A stretch of 55,975 bases of DNA from Methylobacterium persicinum (lineage in GTDB: Bacteria > Pseudomonadota > Alphaproteobacteria > Rhizobiales > Beijerinckiaceae), in contig NZ_BPQX01000036.1 in NCBI RefSeq assembly GCF_022179525.1, forward strand, positions 1-55,975. Reading direction: 5' to 3'. Positions 46,893-55,795 of this stretch are shown piece by piece (within the stretch, counting starts at the first letter, position 1; the number at the start of each line of letters is the position of its first letter). The position numbers and the translations under genes are program-made. The notes beneath the pieces were generated by a model. That model was given only the letters and a program-made list of their open reading frames with translations. It made no database searches and was not told the DNA's origin.

Positions 46893-48119
46893 ATGCGCCG
46901 CGTCGTCATCACGGGGATGGGCATCGTCTCGTCCATCGGCAATAACACCCAGGAGGTGCTGGCCTCCCTGCGCGAAGCGCGGTCGGGCATCACCCGGTCC
47001 GTGTCATTCGCCGAACACGGTTTCCGCTGCCAGGTCCAGGGCGCGCCGACCCTCGATCCCGAGGCAGTCGTCGACCGCCGTGCCATGCGCTTCCACGGCG
47101 GCGGCACGGCCTGGAACCAGGTCGCGATGGAGCAGGCGATCCGCGATGCCGGCCTCGACGAGGGCGACGTCTCCAACGAGCGTACGGGCATCATCATGGG
47201 GTCCGGCGGCCCCTCCACCCGTGCCATCGTGGAAGCCGCCGATGTGGCCCGCAGCAAGGGGCCGAAGCGCGTCGGCCCCTTCGCCGTGCCGAAGGCGATG
47301 TCGTCGACCGCATCGGCCACGCTCGCCACGTGGTTCAAGATCAAGGGCGTGAATTATTCGATTTCTTCCGCCTGCGCGACGTCGAACCACTGCATCGGCA
47401 ACGCCGCCGAGATCATCCAGGGCGGTCGGCAGGACATTATCTTCGCCGGCGGCTGCGAGGAGTTGGACTGGACCCTCTCGGTCCTGTTCGACGCCATGGG
47501 CGCCATGTCGTCGAAGTTCAACGACGCCCCGGCGCGGGCGTCGCGGGCCTACGATGCGGGCCGCGATGGGTTCGTGATCGCCGGCGGCGCGGGCGTGGTG
47601 GTGCTCGAGGAATACGAGCATGCCAAGGCGCGCGGCGCGCGGATCTACGGTGAAGTCGTCGGATACGGCGCCACCTCGGACGGGTACGACATGGTCGCGC
47701 CGTCGGGGGAGGGCGCCGTCCGCTGCATGCGGCAGGCCATCGCCGGGCTGAAGGGCGCGACCATCGACTACATCAACCCGCACGCGACCTCGACCCCCGT
47801 CGGCGACGACAAGGAAATCGAGGCGATCCGCGAAGTGTTCGGCCGGGGCGATGCTTGCCCGCCGATCGCGGCGACCAAGTCGCTGACCGGTCACTCTCTC
47901 GGGGCGACCGGCGTTCAGGAGGCGATCTACAGCCTGCTGATGATGACCAACGGTTTCATCTGCGAGAGTGCGCATATCGATGAGATCGACCCCGCCTTCG
48001 CAGACATGCCGATCCTCCGGGCACGGCGGGACAATGCCAAGCTCGGATACGTGCTGTCCAATTCCTTCGGATTCGGCGGCACCAATGCGACGCTCGTCCT
48101 GAAGCATATCGACGCCTGA
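46893..48119 (+). CDS. fabB: 3-oxoacyl-ACP synthase I
   Basis: 408 residues from the ATG at 46893 ([10 protein letters not shown]). Elongates acyl-ACPs, including the cis-3-decenoyl product of FabA. Cys-His-His catalytic triad: Cys161 in [12 protein letters not shown], His in [12 protein letters not shown], and His in [28 protein letters not shown] and [14 protein letters not shown] near the end complete the ketoacyl-synthase pattern. GGAGG lies about eleven bases before the start. Confidence 0.96.
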   Translation: MRRVVITGMGIVSSIGNNTQEVLASLREARSGITRSVSFAEHGFRCQVQGAPTLDPEAVVDRRAMRFHGGGTAWNQVAMEQAIRDAGLDEGDVSNERTGIIMGSGGPSTRAIVEAADVARSKGPKRVGPFAVPKAMSSTASATLATWFKIKGVNYSISSACATSNHCIGNAAEIIQGGRQDIIFAGGCEELDWTLSVLFDAMGAMSSKFNDAPARASRAYDAGRDGFVIAGGAGVVVLEEYEHAKARGARIYGEVVGYGATSDGYDMVAPSGEGAVRCMRQAIAGLKGATIDYINPHATSTPVGDDKEIEAIREVFGRGDACPPIAATKSLTGHSLGATGVQEAIYSLLMMTNGFICESAHIDEIDPAFADMPILRARRDNAKLGYVLSNSFGFGGTNATLVLKHIDA

Positions 48120-48185
48120 CGTCACCGGACACGCCGCCGCGGATTGGACAGGGCTGCGAGCGGCGGGCTAAGGCAAGGACTTGGA

Positions 48186-48209
48186 GCGGCCCCCGTCACC
48201 GGGGGCCGC
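48186..48209 (+). terminator. Hairpin in the fabB-fabI gap
   Basis: GCGGCCCCCG at 48186-48195 pairs perfectly with CGGGGGCCGC at 48200-48209 around a TCAC loop. This very stable stem lies between fabB and fabI. It lacks a T-run, so it could be a partial terminator that lowers fabI expression. Confidence 0.5.
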
Positions 48210-48232
48210 CTGCCTTCGGAAGACGGTTTCGC

Positions 48233-49063
48233 ATGACGGGTTTGATGGCGGGCCGGCGCGGCCTGATCATGGGCGTAGCCAACGACCATTCGATCGCGTG
48301 GGGCATCGCCCAGACGCTTCACGCCCACGGCGCAAGGCTGGCGTTCACCTATCAGGGCGAAGCCCTCGGCCGCCGGGTCACGCCCTTGGCAGCCAAGCTC
48401 GACTCCGACGTGGTGCTTCCCTGCGACGTGGAGGATCTGGCCTCCGTCGATGCCACCTTCGCCGCCCTCGACGAGCGCTTCGACGGCCGCCTGGATTTCG
48501 TGGTCCACGCCATCGGCTTCTCCGACAAGGCGCAGCTGAAGGGCCGCTACGTCGACGTCACGACCCGCGAAAATTTCGCGCGTACAATGACGATCTCGTG
48601 CTTCTCCTTCACGGAGATCGCCCAGCGGGCCGCCAAGCGCATGCCGGAAGGCGGGTCTCTCCTGACCCTCACCTACGGTGGCTCGACACGGGTCATGCCG
48701 AATTACAACGTGATGGGCGTGGCCAAGGCGGCTCTCGAAGCCTCCGTGCGCTACCTCGCCTCGGATCTCGGGCCAGATGGGATCCGCGTCAACGCTCTGT
48801 CCGCCGGCCCGATGCGGACGCTGGCCGGGGCGGGCATCGCCGACGCACGGCTGATGTTCAACCACCAACGTGCCCATGCTCCCCTGCGCCGTACGGTGAC
48901 GCTGGAGGATGTCGGCGGCTCGGCCCTCTACCTGCTGTCACCGCTTTCGGGCGGTGTGACCGGCGAGGTCCACTTCGTGGATTCGGGCTACAACATCATT
49001 TCGATGCCGCGGCCCGACGTGCTCCAGGCCCAGGACGAAGCGGGCGTGGTCGGCGACCTCTGA
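48233..49063 (+). CDS. fabI: Enoyl-ACP reductase (NADH), FabI type
   Basis: 276 residues. A short-chain-dehydrogenase-type reductase that completes each fatty-acid elongation round. NAD motif GLIMGVANDHSIAWGIAQTL and LAFTYQGEALGRR; catalytic Tyr-x-x-x-Met-x-x-x-Lys as YNVMGVAKAALEA; HAIGFSDKAQLKGRY; and ALSAGPMRTLAGAGI near the end. The catalytic motif separates FabI from ordinary SDR enzymes. An ATG 12 bases downstream (48245) is an alternative start. It follows fabB after a strong hairpin. Confidence 0.95.
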   Translation: MTGLMAGRRGLIMGVANDHSIAWGIAQTLHAHGARLAFTYQGEALGRRVTPLAAKLDSDVVLPCDVEDLASVDATFAALDERFDGRLDFVVHAIGFSDKAQLKGRYVDVTTRENFARTMTISCFSFTEIAQRAAKRMPEGGSLLTLTYGGSTRVMPNYNVMGVAKAALEASVRYLASDLGPDGIRVNALSAGPMRTLAGAGIADARLMFNHQRAHAPLRRTVTLEDVGGSALYLLSPLSGGVTGEVHFVDSGYNIISMPRPDVLQAQDEAGVVGDL

Positions 49064-49076
49064 GGGACTTATCCCC

Positions 49077-49343
49077 TCATTCCTGCGGGATGCGTCCGGG
49101 CGGCACCGGGCCCTCATCGCGCTCGCGGGACCGCCGTACAGCCCGGTCCGTCCGGGCAGCCCTGACCTGCGCGGGGGAGGGTGGAGCGGAGGGATAGTTG
49201 GACGCGAACGGGTTGGCGGGAGCGCCACCCGGCGTTCCACCCAGCAACCGGTCGAAAAAGCCTTCCTCCGCGGTGGCGGGGACGGCGGCGCCGAGCGTCG
49301 CGGTGCATGCGATCACAATGAGACAGAGGCAGCGAGGCGGCAT
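49077..49343 (-). CDS. Small exported protein of unknown function
   Basis: 88 residues. A signal peptide (LCLIVIACTATLGAAVPATA) precedes EEGFFDRLLGGTPGG and a Pro/Ser/Arg-rich tail with no recognised domain. It is convergent with fabI, whose stop is 13 bases away. Its low complexity makes a structured function doubtful, but the signal peptide and start are convincing. Confidence 0.6.
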   Translation of the reverse strand: MPPRCLCLIVIACTATLGAAVPATAEEGFFDRLLGGTPGGAPANPFASNYPSAPPSPAQVRAARTDRAVRRSRERDEGPVPPGRIPQE

Positions 49344-49470
49344 GGGCGAGACCTGAACAATCGGACGGCGCTCTTCTTGTGCCTCAATCCGGCGGATCGG
49401 AGGCTGCGGAACCGGGCCCGGTCCCCACGGGTTCGGGCAGCGAAGACAGGTTCAGAGTTTCGGAGGCGTC

Positions 49471-49713
49471 ATGTCGGAAGTCACCTATCACATCGTCGAG
49501 CACGACGGCGGTTACGCCTACAAGGTTGGCGACGTCTTTTCCGAAACCTTCCCGAGCCGGGAGGAGGCCCTTCAGGCCGCCCAGGCCGCCGCCGCAGAGC
49601 AGCAGGTTCCGGGCTCCACCGAGGGGATCCGCTATCAGGATCAGGCCGGCGCGTGGCACGACGAGACGGCGCAAGGCAACGATCGGCCCGTGGCGAAGGT
49701 CGAAGAGAACTAG
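49471..49713 (+). CDS. DUF2188 family protein
   Basis: 80 residues with GGAGG five bases before the ATG. The sequence VTYHIVEHDGGYAYKVGDVFSETFPSREEALQAAQAAAAEQ (quoted in part) matches the small DUF2188 domain, a cytoplasmic beta-beta-alpha fold with the pattern of reading out HDGGxAYK and SREEAL. Function unknown. It is divergent from the small exported protein and is followed by a palindromic repeat. Confidence 0.82.
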   Translation: MSEVTYHIVEHDGGYAYKVGDVFSETFPSREEALQAAQAAAAEQQVPGSTEGIRYQDQAGAWHDETAQGNDRPVAKVEEN

Positions 49714-49773
49714 GGTCCCGTCACCTAGTGGGAGTGCTGCCGGGACGCCAATCGCGGTTTCACACCCTCGGCG

Positions 49774-49862
49774 TCGTAGCGAGCATCGCGAAGCAATCCA
49801 GGACAGCGGGACGCCTCAAAAACATGGCGAGTACCTGGATTGCTTCGCTTCGCTCGCAATGA
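49774..49862. repeat. Inverted repeat (CATTGCGAGCGAAGCGAAGCAATCCAGG family), copy 1
   Basis: The right arm CCTGGATTGCTTCGCTTCG... at 49834-49860 is the reverse complement of a slightly diverged left arm (GCGAAGCAATCCAGG at 49788-49802). A second element of the same family is at 54079-54170. The arms could form a long hairpin. It fills the gap between the DUF2188 gene and the convergent methyltransferase gene. Confidence 0.85.
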
Positions 49863-49887
49863 CGGGGGCGGCGAGTAAAGACGACCG

Positions 49888-50769
49888 CTAGGTGCTTTCA
49901 CCCTTGAGTTCGACTGTCCCGAGGGCGTCGGCTAGGCGCGTCTTGGCGCTGCCGGGTCGGAGCGGCTTCTGTTGGCTCTCGTGGGGCGCCCAGCCCGAGA
50001 GCCAGACGATTTCGAAGCTCGCGCGGATGCGGCCATCCGAGTCAGCGAAGCGCTCGCTATAGATCTGGGCCGCCCGCAGCAGGGTGGTCCGACGCGTCGG
50101 TGACTTCCGGCGGTCGCTGAGGGCGTTGGTCATGCCCATGGCCCGCAGATCTCGCATCAGCGCGAAGGCGTCGGAGTAACGCACGGTCAGAAGATCCGAA
50201 TCCACCACGGGCAGGGCGAAGCCCGCCCGCTGGAGCAAGCCCCCGGCCTCGCGGATGGCGACGAAGGGGGCCACGCGGGGGCTTAACCCGCCCTCCAACT
50301 CACTCTCTGCCTGCGTCAGGCACTGGCGAAGTTCCGTCAGGGTCGCCCCGCCAAGCAGGCAACCCACGAAGAGCCCATCCGGCCTTAGCGAACGGCGGAC
50401 CTGCACCAGAACGCCCGGCAGGTCGTTCACCGCCTGAAGCGCCAGGAGTGAGACGACGAGGTCTATGCTGGCCTGCCGGATCGGCACCCATTCGGCATCG
50501 CCGACCACCCGATTCTCCCCCCCTTCGACTTGGGGCGACAGGCGGAATCGCTCGGACTCGGGAAAGCGTCGCGCCAGGACCGGTTCGGCTGCCGCAATCG
50601 GACTAGAGAGATCGAGGATCCGGCGGAAGTCGCGGAGGACGGCCGCGAGCCGGTCGTTGAGATCCTCCGCGGCGCGTTCGAGCAGAAACCCCGCATAACC
50701 GCGTGCTACCGCGCGTGCGAGGTGCCGACGGACCAGAGAGGTGTCGAAAAGCGGATCTGGGGTGCTCAT
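49888..50769 (-). CDS. SAM-dependent methyltransferase, NDUFAF5/BioC-like
   Basis: 293 residues. Features of the BioC/NDUFAF5 group: an N-terminal RRHLARAVARGYAGFLLERAAEDLNDRLA with LFDTSLVRRHL, a region for SAM binding that is degenerate, SIDLVVSLLALQAVNDLPGVLVQVRRSLRPDGLFVGCLLGGATLTELRQ (quoted in part), and a C-terminal IYSERFADSDGRIRASFEIVWLSGWAP. The last block is typical of the family that includes NDUFAF5, a complex I assembly factor with hydroxylase activity in mitochondria. The usual GxGxG SAM loop is not clear. Function in bacteria is not settled. Confidence 0.72.
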   Translation of the reverse strand: MSTPDPLFDTSLVRRHLARAVARGYAGFLLERAAEDLNDRLAAVLRDFRRILDLSSPIAAAEPVLARRFPESERFRLSPQVEGGENRVVGDAEWVPIRQASIDLVVSLLALQAVNDLPGVLVQVRRSLRPDGLFVGCLLGGATLTELRQCLTQAESELEGGLSPRVAPFVAIREAGGLLQRAGFALPVVDSDLLTVRYSDAFALMRDLRAMGMTNALSDRRKSPTRRTTLLRAAQIYSERFADSDGRIRASFEIVWLSGWAPHESQQKPLRPGSAKTRLADALGTVELKGEST

Positions 50770-50915
50770 CGCCCGCTGAAATGGCGTATGCAGGCGCCGG
50801 ATACCACCCGCGAAGACGTGATGGTCGCAGTCCCGTGCCGATGGAACCGGAGGAGGGCGACACGGTTCCTGCCGCGACAGCCAGCTGGCTTACCATAACG
50901 TTCGGGAGAAACCTG

Positions 50916-51149
50916 ATGAAGCGTCTGATCCTCGGCTCCGTCATCGCCCTCGCCGCCCTCTCCGCGTCCAGCGCCGCCGACGCGAAGGGGTGCATCAAGG
51001 GAGCGATCGTGGGCGGCATCGCCGGTCACTATGCGGGCCACCATGGTTTCGCCGGGGCCGCCGCCGGCTGCGCCATCGGCCGTGCTCGCGCCAACGCCAA
51101 GGCCCGTGCCGCCGACCAGCAGGCGATGCAGCCTGCCATGGCGCGCTGA
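50916..51149 (+). CDS. Small exported glycine-rich protein
   Basis: 77 residues from the ATG at 50916 with GGGAG upstream. A signal peptide (LILGSVIALAALSASSAADA) precedes KGCIKGAIVGGIAGHYAGHHGFAGAAAGCAIG, a Gly/Ala/His-rich stretch with GxxxG spacing and two Cys, similar to glycine-zipper small proteins of the cell envelope. The tail is basic and Ala-rich. Function unknown. It is followed closely by comF. Confidence 0.7.
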   Translation: MKRLILGSVIALAALSASSAADAKGCIKGAIVGGIAGHYAGHHGFAGAAAGCAIGRARANAKARAADQQAMQPAMAR

Positions 51150-51931
51150 GCGCCTTCGTAGAAAAAACGGGCGGCGCCCTCCGGGGTGTTGCCTCTTTCG
51201 GGCGCCGGCTCAAGGGTGCGGCGCTCGCCCTGGTCTATCCGCCGACCTGCGCCGGGTGCGGAACTGCGACCGCCGATGCAGGAGCCCTCTGCCCTGTCTG
51301 TTGGTCGGCGCTTCGCCTCATCGAAGAGCCCTTGTGCGAACGCCTCGGCGTTCCGTTCGCTGTGGATCTCGGCGTCGGGCACCTCATCTCGCCAGAGGCC
51401 TTTGCCCGGCCCCCGGTCTTCACCCGTTCGCGTGCCGTTGCACTTTATGACGATGTCGCCCGCCGCCTCGTCCACCGTCTGAAATACGAGGATCGGCACG
51501 ATCTGGCCCTGCCGATGGCGCGTATGATGAGTGCCGCCGGTCGGACCCTGATCGCCGACGCCGATTGCGTCGTCCCCGTGCCACTCCATCGCTGGCGCCT
51601 CTGGCGAAGGCGCTTCAATCAGGCAGCCTTGCTGGCCCGGCCCATCGCCGCCACGGCCGCGCTTCCGTTCCTGCCGCAGACACTGGTGCGCCGCCGGCCC
51701 ACGCGATCACAGGTCGGGTTAAGCCGTACGGGAAGGGCGGAGAACCTGACCGGAGCATTCACGGTGCCGCCGGACTACGCCCATCTACTCGCCGGCCGGC
51801 GCGTGCTTCTCGTGGACGACGTCAGGACGACGGGGGCCACGGGCAACGCTGCCGCCCGGGCCCTGATCCGCGGCGGGGCAGCGTCCGTGGACCTGCTCAC
51901 CTTCGCCCTCGTCGGCGATCCCGTAGGGTAA
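51146..51931 (+). CDS. comF: ComF-family phosphoribosyltransferase-like protein
   Basis: About 260 residues. A zinc-ribbon-like N-terminus (PPTCAGCGTATADAGALCPVCWSAL) with the four Cys in two pairs, then a phosphoribosyltransferase domain: YEDRHDLALPMARMM, DCVVPVPLHRWRLWRRRFNQAALLA, and the PRPP loop VLLVDDVRTTGATGNAAARAL. ComF proteins act in DNA uptake in competent bacteria, but homologues are widespread and their role elsewhere is unclear. The start is uncertain: no ATG, GTG or TTG lies in frame near the expected N-terminus. I give a CTG at 51146, just at the end of the previous gene; the next upstream start is an ATG at 50990 inside that gene. Confidence 0.85.
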   Translation: MSAFVEKTGGALRGVASFGRRLKGAALALVYPPTCAGCGTATADAGALCPVCWSALRLIEEPLCERLGVPFAVDLGVGHLISPEAFARPPVFTRSRAVALYDDVARRLVHRLKYEDRHDLALPMARMMSAAGRTLIADADCVVPVPLHRWRLWRRRFNQAALLARPIAATAALPFLPQTLVRRRPTRSQVGLSRTGRAENLTGAFTVPPDYAHLLAGRRVLLVDDVRTTGATGNAAARALIRGGAASVDLLTFALVGDPVG

Positions 51932-51935
51932 GGCG

Positions 51936-52532
51936 TCAGGCGGCGTCCTGCTTGTCCGATTGCGGCAATGTCACCGACAACGTGAAATCGAAGGCTTCGG
52001 CGATGCTCTCGTACCAGAGCGACAGGGGAGTCGCCCGGTCGAGGTGGAGCGACCCGTCGGCTTCGAGCCCGTCCCGGCTGAGGGAGGCACCCTGTCGGGC
52101 GGCGAGCCGGATCATGGGTCCGTTCCGGGCGAAGCAGCGGACGTGCAGATCGCTGACACCGCGGTTGCGCGCGGCCTGGGTGATGCGGGCGAAGAGCGCC
52201 GCACCGAGGCCCTTGCGCCGGAACGGCCGTTCCACGGCGAAGGCGGCCTCGGCGACCGGACCGAGGAAGTAGCTCGAAGACCCGGGCCCACCCGGCCGCA
52301 ACTCGCCGAGCCCGCGTAGGCTTCCATCGAGGAAGGCGCCGAACATCACACCGCGGGCCGCCATCGCCTGGTCCGCATAGGTGCGGATGCCGGCCTCGCT
52401 GACTTGGCCCATGAAACGGTTGGCACGGGTTTCCGCATCGAGGCGGCCGAAATAGTCGAGCACCGCCTGCCGATCGCTCAACCAGAGGCGGCGAACGAAT
52501 GGCGATGGATCAGATTGCCGAGAATCGGCCAT
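51936..52532 (-). CDS. GNAT-family N-acetyltransferase
   Basis: 198 residues with GGAG six bases before the ATG. An acetyl-CoA-dependent transferase of the GNAT fold: FVRRLWLSDRQAVLDYFGRL at the start, LGPVAEAAFAVERPFRRKGLGAALFARI with the RxxGxG-like R-R-K-G-L-G pyrophosphate loop, and ARNGPMIRLAARQGASLSRDG. Substrate unknown. It lies convergent with comF, with four bases between the stops. Confidence 0.88.
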   Translation of the reverse strand: MADSRQSDPSPFVRRLWLSDRQAVLDYFGRLDAETRANRFMGQVSEAGIRTYADQAMAARGVMFGAFLDGSLRGLGELRPGGPGSSSYFLGPVAEAAFAVERPFRRKGLGAALFARITQAARNRGVSDLHVRCFARNGPMIRLAARQGASLSRDGLEADGSLHLDRATPLSLWYESIAEAFDFTLSVTLPQSDKQDAA

Positions 52533-52778
52533 GAACGTCTCCGGTCAGCCGGCGCTTCAGCGCCACGGGATCCGGACGTTCCTCCCGAGAGGCCAGCGAT
52601 ATGGCAGACCGGGGGCTTTTGTGCAATGCAGCACAAACGACGCAGGGCGTGCAAGAACAGACGCTCTCGGGTGAGTGGAACTGCCCCGGGAGACCCCCTT
52701 GATTCCGTAGGGCGGCCCGCGGCACACGGGGTTCACGCCCGACACCGCAGGGCGCGGGAAAGGTAAGGGACCGCCTTC
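52533..52778. other. Intergenic region between the GNAT and zapE genes
   Basis: About 245 bases between divergent genes, with no convincing open frame and no hairpin or repeat that I can see. It must hold promoters for both genes. Confidence 0.4.
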
Positions 52779-54011
52779 GTGAACCAGACATCCGGCGTGA
52801 CCCGCGGCCCCTCCGCCGAGGCCCGGCGCAGCGCCGTATCACCCGGTCCCGTCCACGACCGATACGAGGCCCTCATCGCGACCGGCGCCATCGAACGCGA
52901 TTCCGCGCAGGTCGCCGTGGTGCGCGCCCTGGACGGGATCGTCGTTTCGCTGGAGCGGCGCAAGCGGGCGAGCAAGAGCAGCGCCCTGGGTTGGCTTTTC
53001 AAACGCAAGGACGAGCCCGAGGTGGTCCGCGGCCTCTACATCTGGGGGTCGGTCGGGCGCGGCAAGACCATGCTGATGGATCTGTTCTACGACGCTGCGA
53101 CCGGGCCCAAGCGACGTGTGCACTTCCACGGCTTCCTGGCGGATGCGCACGAGCGCATCCACGCCTACCGGCAGGCGCTGAAGCGTGGAGAGGTGAAGGG
53201 CGACGACCCGATCGGGCCCGTAGCCGACCAGCTGGCGGATCAGGCGACGCTGCTGTGCTTTGACGAGTTCACCGTCACGGACATCGCCGATGCGATGATC
53301 CTGGGGCGGTTGTTCGATCACCTGTTCCGCCGGGGTGTCACGGTGGTGGCGACATCGAATGTCGAGCCGGACAGCCTCTACGAAGGCGGTCTGAACCGGG
53401 CGCTGTTCCTCCCCTTCATCGCGGTGCTGAAGGAACGGGTCTCGGTGCTGCGCCTCGACTCACGCACCGATTTCCGACTCGAAAAGCTCGGCGGAGCCGC
53501 CGTGTGGCATGTGCCGGCCGATGACACCGCCCGTGCGGCCCTCGATGCGGCCTTCAAAGGACTGACCGGGAGGGCCCGGGGCAGCGAGGGCAGCGTCATG
53601 GTTCACGGCCGCGCGGTAGCGGTTCCACAGGAGGCGGGAGGCGTAGCGCGCTTTGCCTTCGACGATCTTTGCCGCCAGCCGCTCGGCGCATCCGATTACA
53701 TGGCGATCGCGAGGGCCTACCATACCCTGTTGATCGACGGCATCCCGGTGATGGGGGAGGCCGAGCGCAACGAGGCCAAGCGCTTCATCACCCTGATCGA
53801 CACGCTCTACGACCGCAACGTGAAGCTCGTGGCATCGGCCGAAGCCGAAGCGCAGGATCTCTACAAGGCGACGTCGGGGCGCGAGGCCTTCGAGTTCGAT
53901 CGGACAGTGTCACGCCTGACCGAGATGCGATCGACAGAGTACATCGGCAAGCCGCACGGCCGGCCGACATCCGAGGCCAGTGGATCGAGCACCGGACTAG
54001 TCGAGACGTAA
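52779..54011 (+). CDS. zapE: Cell division protein ZapE (AFG1-like ATPase)
   Basis: 410 residues from a GTG at 52779. A P-loop AAA-type ATPase of the AFG1/ZapE family: Walker A YIWGSVGRGKTMLMDLF, Walker B LLCFDEFTVTDIADAMIL, sensor-1-like VTVVATSNVEPDSLYEGGLNR, FLPFIAVLKERV, and RAYHTLLIDGIPVMGEAERNEAKRFITLIDTLYDRNVKLVASAEA (quoted in part). In E. coli ZapE binds the FtsZ ring under stress; mitochondrial AFG1 handles respiratory-complex subunits. The catalytic motifs are complete. It is followed by a palindromic repeat. Confidence 0.92.
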   Translation: MNQTSGVTRGPSAEARRSAVSPGPVHDRYEALIATGAIERDSAQVAVVRALDGIVVSLERRKRASKSSALGWLFKRKDEPEVVRGLYIWGSVGRGKTMLMDLFYDAATGPKRRVHFHGFLADAHERIHAYRQALKRGEVKGDDPIGPVADQLADQATLLCFDEFTVTDIADAMILGRLFDHLFRRGVTVVATSNVEPDSLYEGGLNRALFLPFIAVLKERVSVLRLDSRTDFRLEKLGGAAVWHVPADDTARAALDAAFKGLTGRARGSEGSVMVHGRAVAVPQEAGGVARFAFDDLCRQPLGASDYMAIARAYHTLLIDGIPVMGEAERNEAKRFITLIDTLYDRNVKLVASAEAEAQDLYKATSGREAFEFDRTVSRLTEMRSTEYIGKPHGRPTSEASGSSTGLVET

Positions 54012-54078
54012 GGGGCGAGGGGTCGGGGGGCAGCCTTAGCGGGTTTTCCAGGAATTAGGGATTGCGTCCTCGCCACGG

Positions 54079-54170
54079 TCATTGCGAGCGAAGCTAAGCA
54101 ACCCCGGAGCAAGCGCCACGATGATTGATGTTCCGCGTCCCTGGATTGCTTCGCTTCGCTCGCAATGACG
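54079..54170. repeat. Inverted repeat (CATTGCGAGCGAAGCGAAGCAATCCAGG family), copy 2
   Basis: Left arm CATTGCGAGCGAAGCTAAGCAACCCCGG at 54080-54107 (quoted in part) and right arm CTGGATTGCTTCGCTTCGCTCGCAATGACG at 54141-54170 (quoted in part) are inverted copies with a few differences. It matches the element at 49774-49862. It lies between the converging zapE and ubiB genes. Confidence 0.85.
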
Positions 54171-54219
54171 GCGAGGAGGCGACGGTGACGGGGTGATCCA
54201 CCAGTCCCCATAAGACGCG

Positions 54220-55782
54220 CTAAAAACCCCGGAACGCGAGGGTCAGCGCTCCGATGGCGATCCCCCACAGGGCGAGGGTCGACCACACCGCCCGGAGGCG
54301 CTCATTCCGGGCGAAGCGTTCGAGGCGCTTGGCATCCCCAGTGCCGGCCTCGTCCAGACGGACCAGCACGCGCCTCAGCCGCTGGGCAAGGTCCGGAATG
54401 TCGGCGACGACGTCGGAGACGACCCGCAGCGCCTCCGCCCCGCTCTGAAACCGTCCGATGGGCCCGAGATTGTGGGCGATCCACGACCGCACCACCGGCT
54501 CCGCTGTCGTCCACATGTCGAGCTGCGGATCGAGCGAGCGGGCGACCCCTTCGACCACGACCATGGTCTTTTGCAGCATCACCAGTTCGGTGCGGGTGCT
54601 CATGTCGAACAGGGCGGTGATGTCGAAGAGCAGGGTCAGGACCTTGGCCATCGAGATCTCGTCGGCCCGGCGCTGGTGGATCGGCTCGCCGATGGCGCGG
54701 ATGGCCTGGGCGAAGTCGTCCACCGAATGGTGGGCCGGCACGTAGCCGGCCTCGAAATGGACCTTGGCCACCCGCCGGTAGTCCCGGGTGATGAAGCCGA
54801 GGAGGATTTCCGCGAGGAATCGCCGTTCGTTGGACCCGAGCCGGCCCATGATGCCGAAATCGACCGCGACGAGGCGGCCCTGCGCGTCCACGAACAGGTT
54901 CCCCTGGTGCATGTCGGCGTGAAAGAACCCGTCGCGGATCGCCTGCCGCAGGAAGCTCTGGATCACCGCGCGGCCCACGGCACGCGGGTCGTGTCCGGCG
55001 GCGATGATGGCGGCCGGTCCGTGCAGCTTGATGCCGTCGATCCACTCCGACGAGAGCACATCCCGGGCGGTCAGCTCCCATTCCGGACGCGGCACCCGGA
55101 AGTCCTCGTCGCCTGCGGTGTTCTGCGCCAGTTCCGAGGCGGCGGCGGCCTCCAGCCGGAAGTCCATCTCCATGAGAACAGACCGGGCGAGGATCTCCAC
55201 GACCTCCCGGGGCCGCAGCCTCTCCGCCTGTGGCGACAGGGCGTGGACCACCCCGGCCATGAAGCGCATGACCTCCAAATCGCGTTTGAAGCCATCGCGG
55301 ACGCCCGGCCGCATCACCTTCACGGCCAGCGTCCGCTGCGTTCCGTCGGCATCCTGGACCACGGCCTTGTGGACCTGGGCAATGGAGGCTGCGGCGATCG
55401 GTTCGCTGAAAGACACGAACAGCGATCCGATGGGCTTGCCGAAGGCCGCCTCCACCACCCGCACCGCCGTGGCCTGCGGGAAGGGCGGGACGCGGTCCTG
55501 AAGTTTTTCCAGATCGGCGGCGGCGGCCATCCCGACGATGTCGGGGCGGGTCGCCAGGAATTGGCCAAACTTCACGTAGGACGGGCCGAGCCGGGTCAAC
55601 GCCGCGGACAGACGCCCGGCCCCATCCCCGAGGCCGGGGCGCTCGAAGGAGCGGCCGATCCGCAGGGCGAGGCGCAGATGCGCCGGCAGTTCGGAGGGGT
55701 CCGCGAAGGCCAGCGCGCCCTCGCGGGCGAGCACGAAGCCGACGCGGACGCCGCGGACGAGATTGATGGCGGCGCCGATCAC
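54220..55782 (-). CDS. ubiB: UbiB, ABC1/Coq8-family atypical kinase for ubiquinone synthesis
   Basis: 520 residues from a GTG at 55782, 13 bases after the ubiE stop. Family features: LGPSYVKFGQFLATRPDIVG (the KxGQ motif), ASIAQVHKAVV, the Lys in LAVKVMRPGVRDG, DLEVMRF, and the catalytic HADMHQGNLFVD with VAVDFGIMGRLG (DFG). A pair of hydrophobic helices at the C-terminus (LRAVWSTLALWGIAIGALTLAF) anchors it in the membrane. UbiB is needed for the later steps of ubiquinone synthesis and is thought to be an ATPase or lipid-handling factor. It is co-transcribed with ubiE. Confidence 0.94.
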   Translation of the reverse strand: MIGAAINLVRGVRVGFVLAREGALAFADPSELPAHLRLALRIGRSFERPGLGDGAGRLSAALTRLGPSYVKFGQFLATRPDIVGMAAAADLEKLQDRVPPFPQATAVRVVEAAFGKPIGSLFVSFSEPIAAASIAQVHKAVVQDADGTQRTLAVKVMRPGVRDGFKRDLEVMRFMAGVVHALSPQAERLRPREVVEILARSVLMEMDFRLEAAAASELAQNTAGDEDFRVPRPEWELTARDVLSSEWIDGIKLHGPAAIIAAGHDPRAVGRAVIQSFLRQAIRDGFFHADMHQGNLFVDAQGRLVAVDFGIMGRLGSNERRFLAEILLGFITRDYRRVAKVHFEAGYVPAHHSVDDFAQAIRAIGEPIHQRRADEISMAKVLTLLFDITALFDMSTRTELVMLQKTMVVVEGVARSLDPQLDMWTTAEPVVRSWIAHNLGPIGRFQSGAEALRVVSDVVADIPDLAQRLRRVLVRLDEAGTGDAKRLERFARNERLRAVWSTLALWGIAIGALTLAFRGF

Positions 55783-55795
55783 GGGTGGGTCACGC

